Counted from the stretch's first letter, positions 12,234 through 23,983 are shown. The stretch: 64,000 nt of DNA from Ryuthela nishihirai (GCA_038380435.1 JAWZYU010000005.1:38276001-38340000), one strand, 5' to 3'. The notes: generated from the letters alone by a model not told the origin. Numbers and translations: made by a program.

Positions 12234-12260
12234 CTGGATTTTGCAACTCCACAATAAGAG
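12234..12260 (-). CDS. Exon 5 (27-nt microexon) of the minus-strand gene
   Basis: The acceptor is ...AATTCCTTTCAG before CTCTTATTG; the donor is AATCCAG followed by GTAATTATC. In the phase-1 chain the exon encodes LIVELQNP, with Ala and Gly codons shared across its borders, so the junction reads FNYALIVELQNPG. That parallels ADFAYIVAISSQ in the first NTR-like domain (exons 1-2), which is the best argument that this very short exon is genuine. Confidence 0.45.
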
Positions 12261-12554
12261 CTGAAAGGAATTAAAAAAGGAATTAAAAAAGGAACAAGGA
12301 TTAGAAACATTAAGTTCGTTTTATGGAAATAAGCGAAAACGAAAGTTTTAAAGAACTATTTTAAATCTGCAATAAACAAGCAAAATGTAAAGGGGAAATT
12401 TCGAAAATCTGCTGAAAAATATAATTTTCCTCCGTTATATTCAGAAAATGCAGTTACATATTTTAATTTCACTTCTTGAAATTGTTTCCGTCAAATAAAC
12501 CTTTTAATTGCAAGAATAAAAAGAGGTTAAAGAAATATTAAATCAAAACACGAG

Positions 12555-12745
12555 GTGGGGAAAAAAGATATTTTAATATTATTTTTCTATTCTCTCCTAT
12601 TACTTATTTATTATTATTTTTCTATTCTCTCCTATTACTTATTTGTTATTATTTTTCCATTCTCTCCTATTACTTTTTATCATTATTATTATTACTTATT
12701 ATTATTATTATTTGGAAAGCTACAGTCTGTCATAATCAGCAATAA
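12555..12745. repeat. Pyrimidine-rich tandem repeat and ATT microsatellite
   Basis: 'ttatttttctattctctcc' + 'tattact' recurs about three times, followed by (ATT)n around 12675-12712. A related stretch recurs at 12990-13035. Confidence 0.75.
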
Positions 12746-12921
12746 TAAATAAAATAAATACCCCCTCAAGCAGCTGCTTGCCACAGAGGTCTGACAGTTT
12801 ATATGCCATAGTAGAAGGTCTGTGACGTTGGCAGGATCTCAGCAGAAAAACAACACGAACACACATGCCTTACCGGGGGCTCGAACCCAGTTCCCTTAGA
12901 TCAATAGCCAAGCGCGCCAAG
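12744..12921 (-). mobile_element. SINE family A, near-complete copy
   Basis: Read on the minus strand it starts CTTGGCGCGCTTGGCTA, has a B box GGTTCGAGCCC, then 'aaggcatgtgtgttcgtg', 'gctgagatcctgcca', 'aaactgtcagacctctgtgg' and an A/T-rich tail. It matches the 58021 copy throughout. Confidence 0.8.
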
Positions 12922-13035
12922 GTGAATTTAGGAAGCAGTGGCATCGAGCCTTTTTAAAATGGATGCCTCTCAATGTATAGTATATATATATATTCTTATA
13001 TTTCTATTCTCTCCTATTACTTTATCTATCATTAT

Positions 13036-13950
13036 TATTAAGAGAACAGAATTATATAAAGATTATATAGATAATTTATTTACTAATATCCTTTTGTTAA
13101 ATGTTATAATAATTGAACTTGTAATGAAAATTAGTTGCAAAAATAATAGTGGTATCGCGTAGGTTCATCATAACACTGTAACTGCAGAGGACCGGGGGGG
13201 GGGAGTTCTGGGATCACATGATCGTTTGTTCAGTCATAACTTGCAGATAAGCTAGTAGCTCTGAGTGTCTGATTATTCTCTGTAATACAAAATCTAAAAA
13301 ATTATGTTTAAAATAATATATACCAAATTAGTGATTTAACTTTGTTGTTTAGCGAAAATGAAATTACAAAAAGAAAGAATTATAAAATTTAATTGATAAA
13401 TTTACAAATTACATATACAGATAAAACTACTTGACCTTTATATACATATTTTGCAAATAATTTTTATTGTAATTATATACAACTGTTTTATAATGATGCA
13501 TTTATATGTTGCATCATTATATAAAGTAGATGCATATAATTATAACATTCAAATTCAGTCTTTTCCTTATTAACCAAATTTATTACATCTTTATAGTTCA
13601 GTTTCATTATATATCATTAATATTAGCATCTATCCAATAGAGGGAAGTGTTTTCATTTTTCTCTTAAAACAAAGGCTTTCTAATAAATCCCAAGGGGTAG
13701 AGTGCAAATCAATTGACCCTCACACTCTACGATTCAAGGTGAGTGATTTCAGACTTTTATCATGAATAAAACTGTTTACAATATTAGTTCAAAATTTTGG
13801 CATTTTTCAAATTTAGCGTCTTGTAAGGGTTATAAAGTTAGAAAATTTCGAATCGTAATGTTTGATTAGCCCCTATCCAAATCCAAAAAGATTATTCCTA
13901 TTTTTTTTAAATTAGTGTCTACAGATGGACAGTCAGTCTTCCCGTAAAAG
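13036..13950. other. Intron-like DNA with no feature I can support
   Basis: AT-rich. A nine-G run lies at 13193-13202. Nothing coding was seen. Confidence 0.35.
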
Positions 13951-15260
13951 TGACAAAAGTATGTTTTAGCCAATGTCTTCATTATTTCTAATTAGTTTCC
14001 CACTAAATACGGGGAAAGATTTTACATTTTCACAAGGATGCAGCTTGGGGACGACGAGAAAAAATTTCATTCCGATGTATCACAAGTATGGGGATCATGC
14101 CTATTCACATGGCACTGTTACGGGATGGATGGCAAAGAAGGATGGCAGAGCTTCGAAGACCTCCCTCCTGCAGGAAGACGAAAGGAGGTAGTGTATGAGA
14201 GAATTCGTGAATTCGTTAGGGAAACCCAGATATCACCTATCAGGTAAAATGTTTAGATATCAATGTATCGATTGGCAGTGTGGAAACAATTATTCGTCAT
14301 CATTTAAAGTTCCGAAAGATCTGTGCCAAATGGGTACCCCACACTCAGTAAATTATCACGATGTATTTAGAGAAAAGTGATAAAGATGCGGTTACCAACA
14401 CACCTTCGTCACGCTTTTGCACAATTTTGGAAGGATATAATCTCGCGATGGAAGTCCCAATTATTTTGCACTGATGTACGCAAGTATATCCGCGGTTTGG
14501 GTTTCTTCTTTCTTGCAAGTGGTTATTTTCAGCGCCGTTTTCAGTTGGGGTATACATTGGTGTATACTCTCAAGATGGAGCTGCAAACTACCGCCGCAAG
14601 AAAGACGGGTACCTCATAAACTGACAGAAAAGTAAGGAGAGTCAATTCGTGCAAGAAGATGGCATTGCTTTAACTTAGTGGCACCAAACGGTTAATAGAT
14701 ATTGTTACAGGTGATGAGACGTGGTTTTATGACTATACAACTCCTAAAAAGATTGACAACTATGTTTGGGTTGCAGACGATGAACCGCGTCTACAAATCC
14801 TCCGACCAGACTTTCGCTCAAGGAAGAGTTCACAAATTTTTTCGATTCCCAAGGAGTGGTGGCCGTGGACACCTTACCTGAAAAAACGATTATAAATGAC
14901 CACTACTACATCAGCTTTGTTTTGCCCAAAACGGTTAAGGAGGTGGAGCAGCATCCAACAACAGGATTATCAAGGGTTCTCCTTCTTCACGACAATGCCA
15001 GTGCTCACAAAACCCAATCAGTTACGGATTCTCTGGAGCAGGAAAAAAAATCAAACTACTCCATCCTACATAATCACCGGACCTTGCACCATGCGATTTT
15101 TTATTGTTCCCAAAAATTAAAAAGGAACTTGCTGGGAAGCCTTTTTCAAGAGTGCAAGACCTTGCATAATGAGTTCATTCAGAGTTGTGGTGTAGTCCTT
15201 AACAAGAGTACCACCAAGCATTCCAGAATTGTCTTAGACGTTTGCAGCTTTTCATAGATA
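13950..15260 (+). pseudogene. mariner-like transposase pseudogene
   Basis: Several out-of-frame pieces line up with the mariner (DD34D) transposase plan. At 14100-14250 the N-terminal DNA-binding part appears as GWQSFEDLPPAGRRKE. At 14706-14830 TGDETWFYDY is the first catalytic-Asp block, followed by VWVADDEP. At 14976-15130 LLHDNASAHKTQSVTDSLEQ is the second catalytic-Asp block, ending in a frame-shifted KLKRNLLG. Multiple stops and shifts make it inactive. I could not define terminal inverted repeats. Confidence 0.85.
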
Positions 15261-15269
15261 CTGGAGTAC

Positions 15270-16210
15270 TATTAAGGACCTTAAAAATGGTACTTTTAAG
15301 GACAGCAAAAGTTTCGTTGAGGTAAGTGCAATGGTTTTCGTTTTGCAGATGCATGTCAAGAACTTTAGGAACACCCCTCCTAAAGCACTGTACAACTTAA
15401 ATAAAAATTCAGGCATTTATTCTCTTAGACTTCTCTCGGGTACCGTTAGGGCTACGCTACCAGCAGTTGAGAAAAACGATCTAGCCAATTATAAAATGCA
15501 ATTTTGCAGAGGGAAAGCCTCTTTTGAAAAGATTTTTACACTATACTCCGTTTCAGATAAAGAATGGAGCAGCAAAATCCGGAGATCAAAGAAGGCAACA
15601 ACCAATGAAAAAATGTGTAACAAGACCAACTCGTAGATGTGCAGATGTAATTCCGCCAGAACAAATAATTCTACATCTTATGCAAGAAATAAGTACTTTT
15701 TCTAATGTACATTAATATGTATAGTATAGTTTAAGGAAGTGAGCAATTATAAATGGTGTTTTTAATTTCGGAATATTAATATTGTAAAATGCACAAATGA
15801 ACCATTTTTTTTCACTGACCAGAAGACATTGCTCAGGTCGTTGCTCACGTTAGCGCGCGCTCTTTTGGGTTCGTTTCTACGCAAATTATGGTAAGTTTTA
15901 TATTCGTTTCGACAAATTTTAATCCCCTGCAATTCCCCAGATGCTTGACCGAATGGTCCCAAATTCAATATGCGGGTTCTCCCTGTCTGACCCGTAATGG
16001 GTGAAAAAATTGGGTTCATATCTGTAATGGGATGCTTAATATAATGTCTTTGGGGATGGAAAAGATCTGCCAAAGGTTGGTAGTTTTCGAGATTAGAAAG
16101 TGCGAACGAAGAAGTTACGAAAGAGAAAAAAATAAATAAGTTTTATCCCAAAATACCAATTTTGTTTTATTATTCAATCTATCGAGTGAATATTTTGGCT
16201 GCACAACCTC
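15270..16210. other. Unassigned DNA downstream of the mariner relic
   Basis: Open frames of about 100 codons exist on both strands (15331-15636 plus, 15762-16073 minus), but neither matches anything I recognise. The first may be mariner flank. Confidence 0.3.
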
Positions 16211-16216
16211 ATGGTA

Positions 16217-16336
16217 CAGTCGCTCAAAAAAGTATCCGAACACTATGGTTGATTGCAGAATTCAGAAAAAATATCTGGCAACGATTTTTTTTTTGAAAAA
16301 ATCGTTGCCAGATATTTTTTTTGAATTGAGCGACTG
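16217..16336. mobile_element. Short Tc1-type MITE (120 bp) flanked by TA
   Basis: The left end is CAGTCGCTCAAAAAAGTATC with TA at 16215-16216; the right end is ...GAGCGACTG with TA at 16337-16338. Inner arms AATATCTGGCAACGATTTTT and complement make it a near-perfect hairpin. A second, partial copy is at 54440-54513. TA flanks and CAGT ends fit Tc1/mariner derivatives. Confidence 0.8.
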
Positions 16337-16901
16337 TACTCTTAATCTTCTGACAAATTTCCAGGTTCCTAGTTAATTTATGTGAAGAGTTATGGCGACC
16401 ACACGCAGAGACATTTGAGGTTTGATACATTTTCAATCATCCCATCTAGCTTTTCATTGCTTTTAGTGGTTAAGTGTAATAAACCACGATTTGACAAGAA
16501 ACTCTCTCTCTCTTCAAGGCAGACCGTTCTTAATGTGAAACGGAGTATATATTACTACGTGATATATTCAGCATTTAGTCAGATATTTTATGAGATTTTC
16601 TTTAACCATCCACCTAAATCATCTTTCAATAATTTTAACATACCGCGAAAAGATTTATGCTTTATAATATGCGTAACGGGCCATAAAAATATTTCTCTAA
16701 TCTAGTGGGCAAACATCAAAAGATTTAAAATATAATAATGGTTTTATATTTGAGGAAGAGTAAATCCAATAGTCTGTAGGTGTCCTAATTTATCGAACCT
16801 TGTTGAAATATAATTCATAACAGTTGAATTTTAAGTTTTTTAACACAGTATCCATTTACTTAAGCAATGACCTCCTTTTTTAAAATTCATGTAATACTCA
16901 C

Positions 16902-17195
16902 CATAGTTAAATGAACAGAAACTTTGCTCCAGATTTTTGTCGAATTGTAAAGAACAAACTGGACAGGAGTTTTCAATAATATAAGGGCATTCGAAAGTGC
17001 TCGGACTATAGACTTCTCTTTTTAGTAAAGGAGGTGGAAGCTGAAGAGGAGATGGATAAGATGGTATGGATGAGCAGCTGGGAAGGATGATCTCATTGCC
17101 AACTGGCAACGTATGTAAGCAGTAACTTCGGGTTAGCTGAGTGACTTCATCGGGCCGTGACACGTAATGACCGAGCAACAAAGCTACGGAAGCAC
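16902..17195 (-). CDS. Exon 4 of the minus-strand gene: end of NTR-like domain 1, linker, start of domain 2
   Basis: The exon is 294 nt (98 codons). The acceptor is ...TTTCTTTCCTTCAG before GTGCTTCCG; the donor is AACTATG followed by GTGAGTATT. Both borders are phase 1. The first part (ASVALLLGHYVSRPDEVTQL then TRSYC) continues directly from exon 3 (CDCQISRK) and fits the last strands of an NTR domain, where a Cys-x-Cys is followed by a 'YLLxG' segment and a final cysteine. A Ser/Pro/Leu-rich linker follows (IPSYPSPLQLPPPLL). The end carries CPVC, then QSFCSFNY, the same cysteine layout as CPDC...GMYCRADF in exon 1. That repeat of layout suggests two NTR-like domains in tandem. Splice sites and phases are seen; the domain name is inferred. 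Confidence 0.65.
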
Positions 17196-17341
17196 CTGAA
17201 GGAAAGAAAGGTATTAAATTAAGTACCATTTATTAATTACAGCAATTTGAATCACTTAAACACTCGCTACAATTAAAATACGTTGTATTCTGTTTGCATT
17301 CTGTTGCTAATAACATATATATATATAGCATACCTACTTAC

Positions 17342-17522
17342 ATTTCTTCCAATAGCCATGAAGTACGTATTTGTTGCATTTGTTCCCCACAGGGAAGTTC
17401 TAACAAGATCCTGTTTGACATTTCCATACACACCTAATTCTAGGTTTCTTCTTTTCATGAGGTCTTTAGGCGCACTGTTCATAACTGAATTCGTAAATTG
17501 CAGTTGTGAATGAGGGCAACGG
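17342..17522 (-). CDS. Candidate exon, not placeable in the phase-1 chain
   Basis: An open minus-strand segment of 181 nt lies between a good acceptor (...CTGTTTTGGTTTAG before CCGTTGCCC) and a strong donor (AGAAAT followed by GTAAGTAGG). Its only open frame enters in phase 2 and leaves in phase 0, which fits neither exon 3 nor exon 4. It reads like protein (LELGVYGNVKQDLVRTSLWG, then GTNATNTYFMAIGRN). It could be an exon of another gene, an alternative exon, or a fragment of a mobile element. I do not recognise a family. Confidence 0.3.
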
Positions 17523-17995
17523 CTAAACCAAAACAGTCTCTCCTCATGCAAGAAGCTTCTCAATGTGATTGATTACTCCTTCGCCTGACCTCATCATTAC
17601 TTAAATACTCAAATCACGTAAAGCCTAAAATATCGTGTATGCACCTAAAATCAATATTCGTTTTATCTTCCTTACAAAAGATCATAGTTTCATTACCATG
17701 GCTGACTCTAAAAAGAATTAAACTATTTTATAACCTAATTTTAGTCTTTGGGTGTATATATCAATTTCTCCTCAGTCCCCTCAGTTCCACAGATTCTTAA
17801 AAATCCTAATAGCAATACCTATTCTCCTGTTTATCTAATGTTGCACATTGTCAGCACCGGAGATCATTAAACTGTGAAACTTTCTCAAGAGTGGAGGTAT
17901 TCAAAAGAACTAAATCACAACATATCTGGCCCATTTCTATGGGCATTTCATTTTATATTTCATTTTAATCTTCTCTCTATCACCAAACCTATTCT

Positions 17996-18238
17996 TTAAC
18001 CAGTCTCATCAACAGTTTTAATGAAAGAATTCATCTCGTCGACATCCTTTGCCAAAAAAAGGCCCAATGTCAGAATAATCTGAATTAGATGTTTGCAATT
18101 TTCTAGAGCAACTATTAAGCCCCAATTTGTCTCTTGAAGGTAATGTCTCATAATATAATCAATAACCAATGAGAAAAGTTCACAAACAGCCTTGCCGAAG
18201 TCCAGAAGTAAACTAAACCAAATAACACGCTTTGCCAA
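17996..18238 (-). pseudogene. Unassigned minus-strand frame with a weak Bcl-2-like look
   Basis: The frame of 80 codons begins without a clear Met (the first codon is a non-ATG) and ends at a stop. RVIWFSLLLDFGKAVCE can be laid against the Bcl-2 BH1 region (pattern WGxxxxxxxFGxxxxxE), LVIDYIMRHYLQETNWGLIV against the helix leading to BH2, and HLIQIILTLGLFLA against a C-terminal membrane anchor. The spacing is shorter than in the family and the BH1 Gly after Trp is missing. It could be a decayed retrocopy or chance. It sits in the intron between exons 3 and 4 and directly abuts a repeat beginning at 18303. Confidence 0.25.
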
Positions 18239-18302
18239 CTCTCACACACGACTCAGTGTTATTACAGAGAGCGTTCATTATGTTATCTAATTTTTGAGGT
18301 AT

Positions 18303-19886
18303 CAGTGGTGGAGTCACAGCAATAGTGGAGGAGGGGGGGGGGGACGGAGAATAGTGGAAATTTTCCTATAAATTCGGTATTTGAATAAACTACAAGAAAT
18401 AAAAAATGCAACACTTGCAAGAAGTTATCCAAATGTGATGAAATTTAGAGAGGAGGTAGTATATGGAAATACATTGAAATGATTAGGTTTGCAGGACGAT
18501 CGAAACGATTGGATAGGGGTGAGCTGACGTCACAGATACAGAGTAGTCAAACACAGATAAAGGCAACCAAAGCTCCCTAGTTGACAAAACTTTGTGAAAA
18601 TTGTTCTAAACCGCTAAAGATGCCGTTACGCAGACGTCGAAAGCCATTAAAATAGTTAATAGACTTTGAGCGCGGAAGAAGCTGATTTGTCGTACAGAGA
18701 TGTGGCCAACATTGCTGGCCACAATCCCAGCACCATTGTACACATATGGCGCCAGTGGATTCAAGAAGAATCTAAAACACGCCGACACGGATCTGGAAGA
18801 CGACATATGACCAGGGAGCGACAGGACCGTCATTTGCAACGCATGGCATTCCGTGACAGATTCATGACTACAACGCAACTGCAAAACGACTGGCAACAGG
18901 TAACACATCGAATACCTACCAGACAGACGGTAAACAACAGGCTTTTACAGTTTCATTGTAAGCCTATCATCCAGCATTGCATTTGCCCCTCACATCTGCC
19001 CACACGCAAGCACGTCTTCAGTGGTGTTGCCTCATATAGAACTGGAACGAACAAAAGTGGAGTACCATTGTGTTTAGTGCCGAATCTCGTTTTTGTCTTG
19101 GTCAGCACGAGGATAGACAAAGTGTTCGCCATCGTCCATGGATAAGGAACACCACCCAGTGCGTGCAACATCGTCACACAGCTCCAGCACCTGGTGTCTT
19201 GGTGTGGGGTGCCATCAGTTGGATATCTCGGTCCGAACTGGTCATCATAAGAGGATCTCTAACTGCCCAACGATAACTACCAACATTTTGCAGCCAGTGG
19301 CTGTCCCATTTGTTCAGCAGCACGGAACCTTTTACCAGCAGAACCTTTACCACACAGCCTGTATTATCTACACAAGCAAAACGTTCAGGCACTACCATGG
19401 CCAGCACGCTCGCCGAACCTTTCACCTATTGAACAAGTCTGGAACATGATAGGCTGACAGCTCCAACAACATCCAAGAGGTGCGCCAATCACTGTCGCTG
19501 AAAAGGAGCAGCGACTTCGCGCTAATTGTTTCTATCCCTCAGGAGGACATCATAGAGCTGTATGAAAGCCTTCCCCGCCATGTTCATGAATGCATTGTTG
19601 CGCGAGGCGGTTCAACATCATACTAATTATTCCACTTTCCCAGGTAGGTAAAGTGGTAATTTTCGATATTTTTTTTGACAATGTAATCAATCGCACTTCT
19701 CAGTGTATGCTAACACTGCCTGCATTTCTATAAAATGGCATTAATCCTTCCAGCCGTTGCAATTTTTTTTTCCTGTAGTGTATTTCAAAATTAAGAATAA
19801 TTGTTTTCATAGACCATTTTCAACGAAACCCCCCCCCCCCCCCTCATCTTTTCCGCTTAGAGCGATTTCCTGAATCCGCCACTCTG
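18303..19886. mobile_element. Possible non-autonomous DNA transposon (CAGTGG ends) with a nested Tc1 element
   Basis: CAGTGGTGGAGTCA at the left and the complement of CAGAGTGGCGGATTCA at the right form imperfect inverted ends. Each is followed inward by a long G (or C) run. The Tc1-like element at 18388-19780 lies between them. The flanking duplication is not clean, so boundaries are uncertain. Confidence 0.4.
18388..19780 (+). mobile_element. Tc1-like transposon, transposase broken
   Basis: Inverted ends of about 25 bp (AACTACAAGAAATAAAAAATG, and at the right the complement of CACTACAGGAAAAAAAAATTG) lie next to TA on both sides. The transposase is read in pieces. 18670-18960 is the paired HTH region (YRDVANIAGHNPSTIVHIWR, then SGRRHMT). 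19070-19265 carries the first catalytic Asp region in altered form (FSAESRFCLGQHEDRQSVRH) and PGVLVWGAISW. 19400-19450 carries remnants before SPIEQVWN. The catalytic 'SDES' is read as SAES, and frameshifts and a stop break the frame. Length is about 1.39 kb, near normal for Tc1-like elements. Confidence 0.85.
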
Positions 19887-21612
19887 AAGTTATACCCTAT
19901 GATCTCACGACGATCAACGGCAAATTATGGCGATCAACAAAGTCAAAAGCCGTTTGGAAATCTACAGAGCCAGTAACCCCATGTTTTTGAAACTCTAAAC
20001 GTTTCTTAACGTTCTGTACATCCCTACCACTTCTGAAACCACATTACACTCACGAAATTATCGATCAACCAAATGCATATTTCTGCTGAGTAAAATAAGG
20101 CAAAGTATCTAAAAAAACGTATGCTGATTTCCTAATAATTATCACATGAACTGCGATCACCTCTTTTGAAAAAAGGGATAATAATAATTCTAGTAAATCC
20201 TTCGGAACAACACCTTTATCATAAAAAAGTTCGAAAATTCAGTGAGCCACGTGACAATAGAAACATTAACATCTACACCGAAGAGCCGAAACATTATGAC
20301 CACTTGCCTAATATGATGTTGATCTTCCACATGCCGCCTCTTACCCGGCAAGGCATGGGTGCTACAAGATTTCTAAATTTGTCTTGTGGTTTACCTGATC
20401 TGCAATGATGTTTAGGTAGGTGGTAGATGTCATAGTTATCCTGCACATGGATGACTGGACCCAGAGTTTACCAGCATAATATTGCCCAAAGTATTACACT
20501 TCCTCCACCAGCTTGCTTTCATCCCACGGTGCATCCTGGTGCCAACACTTTAACAGGTAAACGACGCACATGTACCCGGCCATCCACATGGTACAACAGG
20601 AAACGAGATTCATCAGACCAGACACCCTTCTTCCAATCATTCAAGGTCCAGTTTTGATGCTCGCATGCCCGTTGTAGGTACTTTCAACGGTGAACAGAGG
20701 TTAGCATGAGCATACGGAGCGGTCTGTGGCTATGCAACCCCATTTTCAGCAGGGTTTGATGCACTGCGTGTTGTGACACATTACTCCCATCACCAGCATT
20801 CAAATTACGGACGAGTTGCACCATAGTACCCGTCTGTTGGCTCATACCGTACATACAGGATAGCCTTCGTTCATCTCTAGCATCGATGAGGCCCACACCT
20901 TGCCAGCGGTTCGTGGTTTTTCCTTCCTTGAACCACTTTTTGAAGGTACTAACCATAGCTGACCGTGAGCATCCCACAAGCCTTGCTGTCTCGGAAATAC
21001 TCTGACCCAGTCATCATTTTTACAATTTGGCCTTTGTCATACTTACTTAATTGTGCTGCCTTTCCCATCTGAAGAATAAGAATAACACAGATTAATAGAG
21101 CTCAGTGTCAGGTGTTATTTATACCGTTTCATGACCTGCACACTCGCCATCATTTACTTGCAGTTGCTTGGATTTGCATAGACGCATTGGTCATAATGTT
21201 TGGCTATTCGGTGTATAAGTATTTCAGCAGAAATTTTGTCTACTACCCTACTGACGCTGCAGTTTAAATTTCGATATACCAAAAAATTTTCAGATTGTGA
21301 TATAGGGTCAATATTAAAGACAGTAATACAGCTCTCCTCATTGCAAACAACAGGAGTAGAACTAACCACATTATGAAGAACATTTTTGAAATGCTCAGCT
21401 TCACTTCCCCATTCGCTCTCTTCCAGAAGACAGTATCTCTTTTAAAAGGTACTAACAGTACACCCTACGAGAAGGCGGGTTTGGACTTTAGGTGCCAGGC
21501 CTGCCCGATTCTGTGCATCATCATAAGAGGATTTGTGTACAACTCTCCTTCTAATGTATGTCTAGCTACCATTTTCACACCAATAAATCTTACCACTCTT
21601 TTAATAAACTAG
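19887..21612 (-). pseudogene. Decayed LINE reverse transcriptase, split by a Tc1-like element
   Basis: Minus-strand pieces give an RT in the right order. Near 21370-21225: DKISAEILI (the usual end of an RT 'GVDxISAEIL' block). After the inserted element, 20230-20130: IIIIPFFKRGDRSSCDNY (typical 'IxPIFKKGDRxxCxNYR'). Near 20080-19890: FQKHGVTGSVDFQTAFDFVD (motif A). Many stops. The Tc1-like element at 20276-21213 interrupts it exactly between the first and second blocks. Confidence 0.7.
20276..21213 (-). mobile_element. Tc1-like transposon with internal deletion, TA-flanked
   Basis: The ends CACCGAAGAGCCGAAACATT and, at the right, the complement of CACCGAATAGCCAAACATTA are inverted repeats, both continuing to 'ATGACCA' and flanked by TA. 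On the minus strand 20977-20684 encodes the N-terminal half of a Tc1 transposase: GCSRSAMVSTFKKWFKEGKT, then TNRWQGVG, NVSQHAVHQTLLKMGLHSHR. 20657-20451 holds part of the catalytic domain in other frames (SDESRFLLYHVDG-like). The C-terminal third is missing. Confidence 0.88.
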
Positions 21613-21839
21613 TGGAGTAAACAAATCTTTATATACACTGCTAGTTTGAAGTTACGCACTGATATCAAATATATGAAAACAAAAATCTTTAAAAATAAAT
21701 GAAGATCCTTAGTGTCTCTAAGTAGTTTAATGTGTAGCTGAAAAAAATTAACCGGTAAATCCCATATAACGCCACAGATTATAACAAAATTTCGTAAATG
21801 CTCGACATTTCAAACTGGAAACGCTACATTGTCAGTCTA

Positions 21840-22800
21840 GAATAGCCGATTGCTTCATGATGTCTCAAAGAGAACCAATAGACTACTCAAAATAATGGAG
21901 AGCTGTTGGAAAGTTGGAGGATGATCTAAGGCTATGGATCTGAAAGCTATGGTAGCAATTCCAAACAAACAAATCAGTTATCAGAAGACCTGTTCAAGGT
22001 CGCCCTAGGATTACAGCCTCCTAAGAGGATCGTTATATTGGACTACTATCCCGATGGAACAAGAGAGCAACAGTATCATCTCTGCGTTCAGGTGTTATTG
22101 CAGCCACAAAAAAGCAGGTATCTGCATCCACTGCGACCAGAAAGCTTCACAAGACGCTCTATGACCGAGACCAAAGCCGAGACCAAGAGAGAAAGCTCTA
22201 TGACCGTCGACCCATCGTATGCGTCCTTTTAACCTCCAGACACAGACGGACCCGCTTTTAATGGTGTCCAATCGTATAGTCTGGACTCATACACAATGGA
22301 GTCAAGTCTTAGTCACAGATGAATCGAGATTTTCTCCATAATCGACAGCAGACATGTAACTGATCTCGAGAGAGGTGGAACCTGCACCCAGCCCCATAAC
22401 ATGATTTGATGGTCGTCTGTGTGGGCTGGGTTTCGATTGGGTGATCGTACCTATGATGGAAATCCATTTTTCCTATCTCAAGCCTGATGCTGATGAAGTA
22501 GACGATGATTTCGTTGTAATGGACGATAATACCCATTTAGCACAGAGCAAGATTGACCCAACCAATATCTTGAGGAAGGAGGTATTCAATGAATGGATTG
22601 GCCTGTATTCTCTCCGGATCTCAATTCGACAGAATGTCTATGGGATGTCATGGGAAGACATATTTCCACCCTTCAAACTCTCCCCCACCCCACTTCCCAA
22701 ACCCTTCTATTTCAGTACTGCTGTTATTGCTCAGTGCATTTTAATGTTCTTCCATTCTCTGGGTTGTTTTAATGATGGCATGAATCGACATCGTTAGGCC
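21840..22800 (+). pseudogene. Another Tc1-like transposase relic
   Basis: Remnants of a second Tc1 subfamily are spread over three frames: the 'LTSRHRR' block and TDESRF-like block near 22220-22340, a WGYGLG-like region near 22420, then DDDFVVMDDNTHLAQ (the 'DNARPH' block) and a frame ending in SWEDIFPP (near the 'DMLGRHI' block) at 22490-22680. It is highly diverged; ends were not found. Confidence 0.7.
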
Positions 22801-22849
22801 TGTATCAGTGTCAGAGAAGAAACCACACACTATTCCCTATCACTAACCA

Positions 22850-23220
22850 TATTCACTGTTCAATAACCACATCCGCTGTTTCCTCTTCACTAATCACATC
22901 CACTGTTTCTGTTTACTAACCACATCCACTGTTTTCTGTTCACTAATGACTTCCGCTATTTCTGTTTACTAACCACATCCACTGTTTCCTATTCACTAAC
23001 CACATCCGCTGTTGCCTATTCACTAACCACATCCGCTGTTGCCTATTCACTAACCACATCCGCTGTTGCCTATTCACTAACCACATCCGCCTTTGCCTGT
23101 TCTCTAACCACATCTACTATACATTGTCACACACTACTTTTTTTTCATTAACACATATACTTCTTCACTGTCACACACATCTTTTTTCACTAACCACATC
23201 CACTATCACCAACAACATCC
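22850..23220. repeat. 27-bp minisatellite
   Basis: The unit is 'aaccacatccgctgttgcct' + 'attcact'. Four nearly identical units lie at about 22970-23090, with diverged units on both sides. Units touch each other with no unique spacers, so this is not a CRISPR array. Confidence 0.9.
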
Positions 23221-23229
23221 ACTATTCAC

Positions 23230-23960
23230 TATACATTTTGCATTCAAAACCACCACCACTCCCCTTTTTCACGTACTTTCTTTTATTCGTTTTTAAGGGT
23301 CTGCAACTTCTATGACTTATCATAACATTTTGTGTCTTCCTGCGACAGTTGATTAAACTTGCCTAAATATATTTCGAGATATGCGCATTTGATCCATGCT
23401 TAACTTTTGTCGAGCAATGTATTAAATGATTTAGAAAATTATTAAAGCTTGTAAAAATTTCAGAGATAATTCTGAATTATTGTTATAGATTTTTTATTCC
23501 AAAACATTTTATGCAATCTGCTTTGTCTGATCTACGAATAGCCGAATACCTGACCTGCTATCGGCGAACCAGGTCTCAAGATTTTTACACGAATATTCAA
23601 ATTCTTTAGCAGCAAATCTACGATTGTACTTTAATCTAAGAAACCTTTTCACAAAAGAACATTTCGAGTAAGTTTCATTTCCTAACCTCAGCATACTCGT
23701 TTGTTGTAGTTTACATTAAGATACCTCGAAAGAGATAATTAATATAATAAGGCACTTTTTACGACGATTTTCAATTATGACCAATACCCATTTATATGAC
23801 GCCGCATTCGCTCAGACGACGGTTTAGCAACATGACGCTGACGTGAACCCTAAAGCTGGGTAAAGGGTTCAGAGGGACGATTGGATAGTAAAAATGCTTT
23901 CTGCGTTATTGACCGACAGCAACGCCACGAGTTATATTTCTTCCAGCAATACTTTGCCAT
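23230..23960. other. Intron-like DNA, no feature supported
   Basis: A short minus-strand frame at 23694-23509 has no recognisable similarity and no flanking splice pair. Confidence 0.35.
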
Positions 23961-23983
23961 GCTGCTAACACATCCAACACGGG

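Noticed and set aside
22850..23220. CRISPR-like regular repeat
   Set aside because: Units are contiguous, without unique spacers, in a eukaryotic context; it is a minisatellite.
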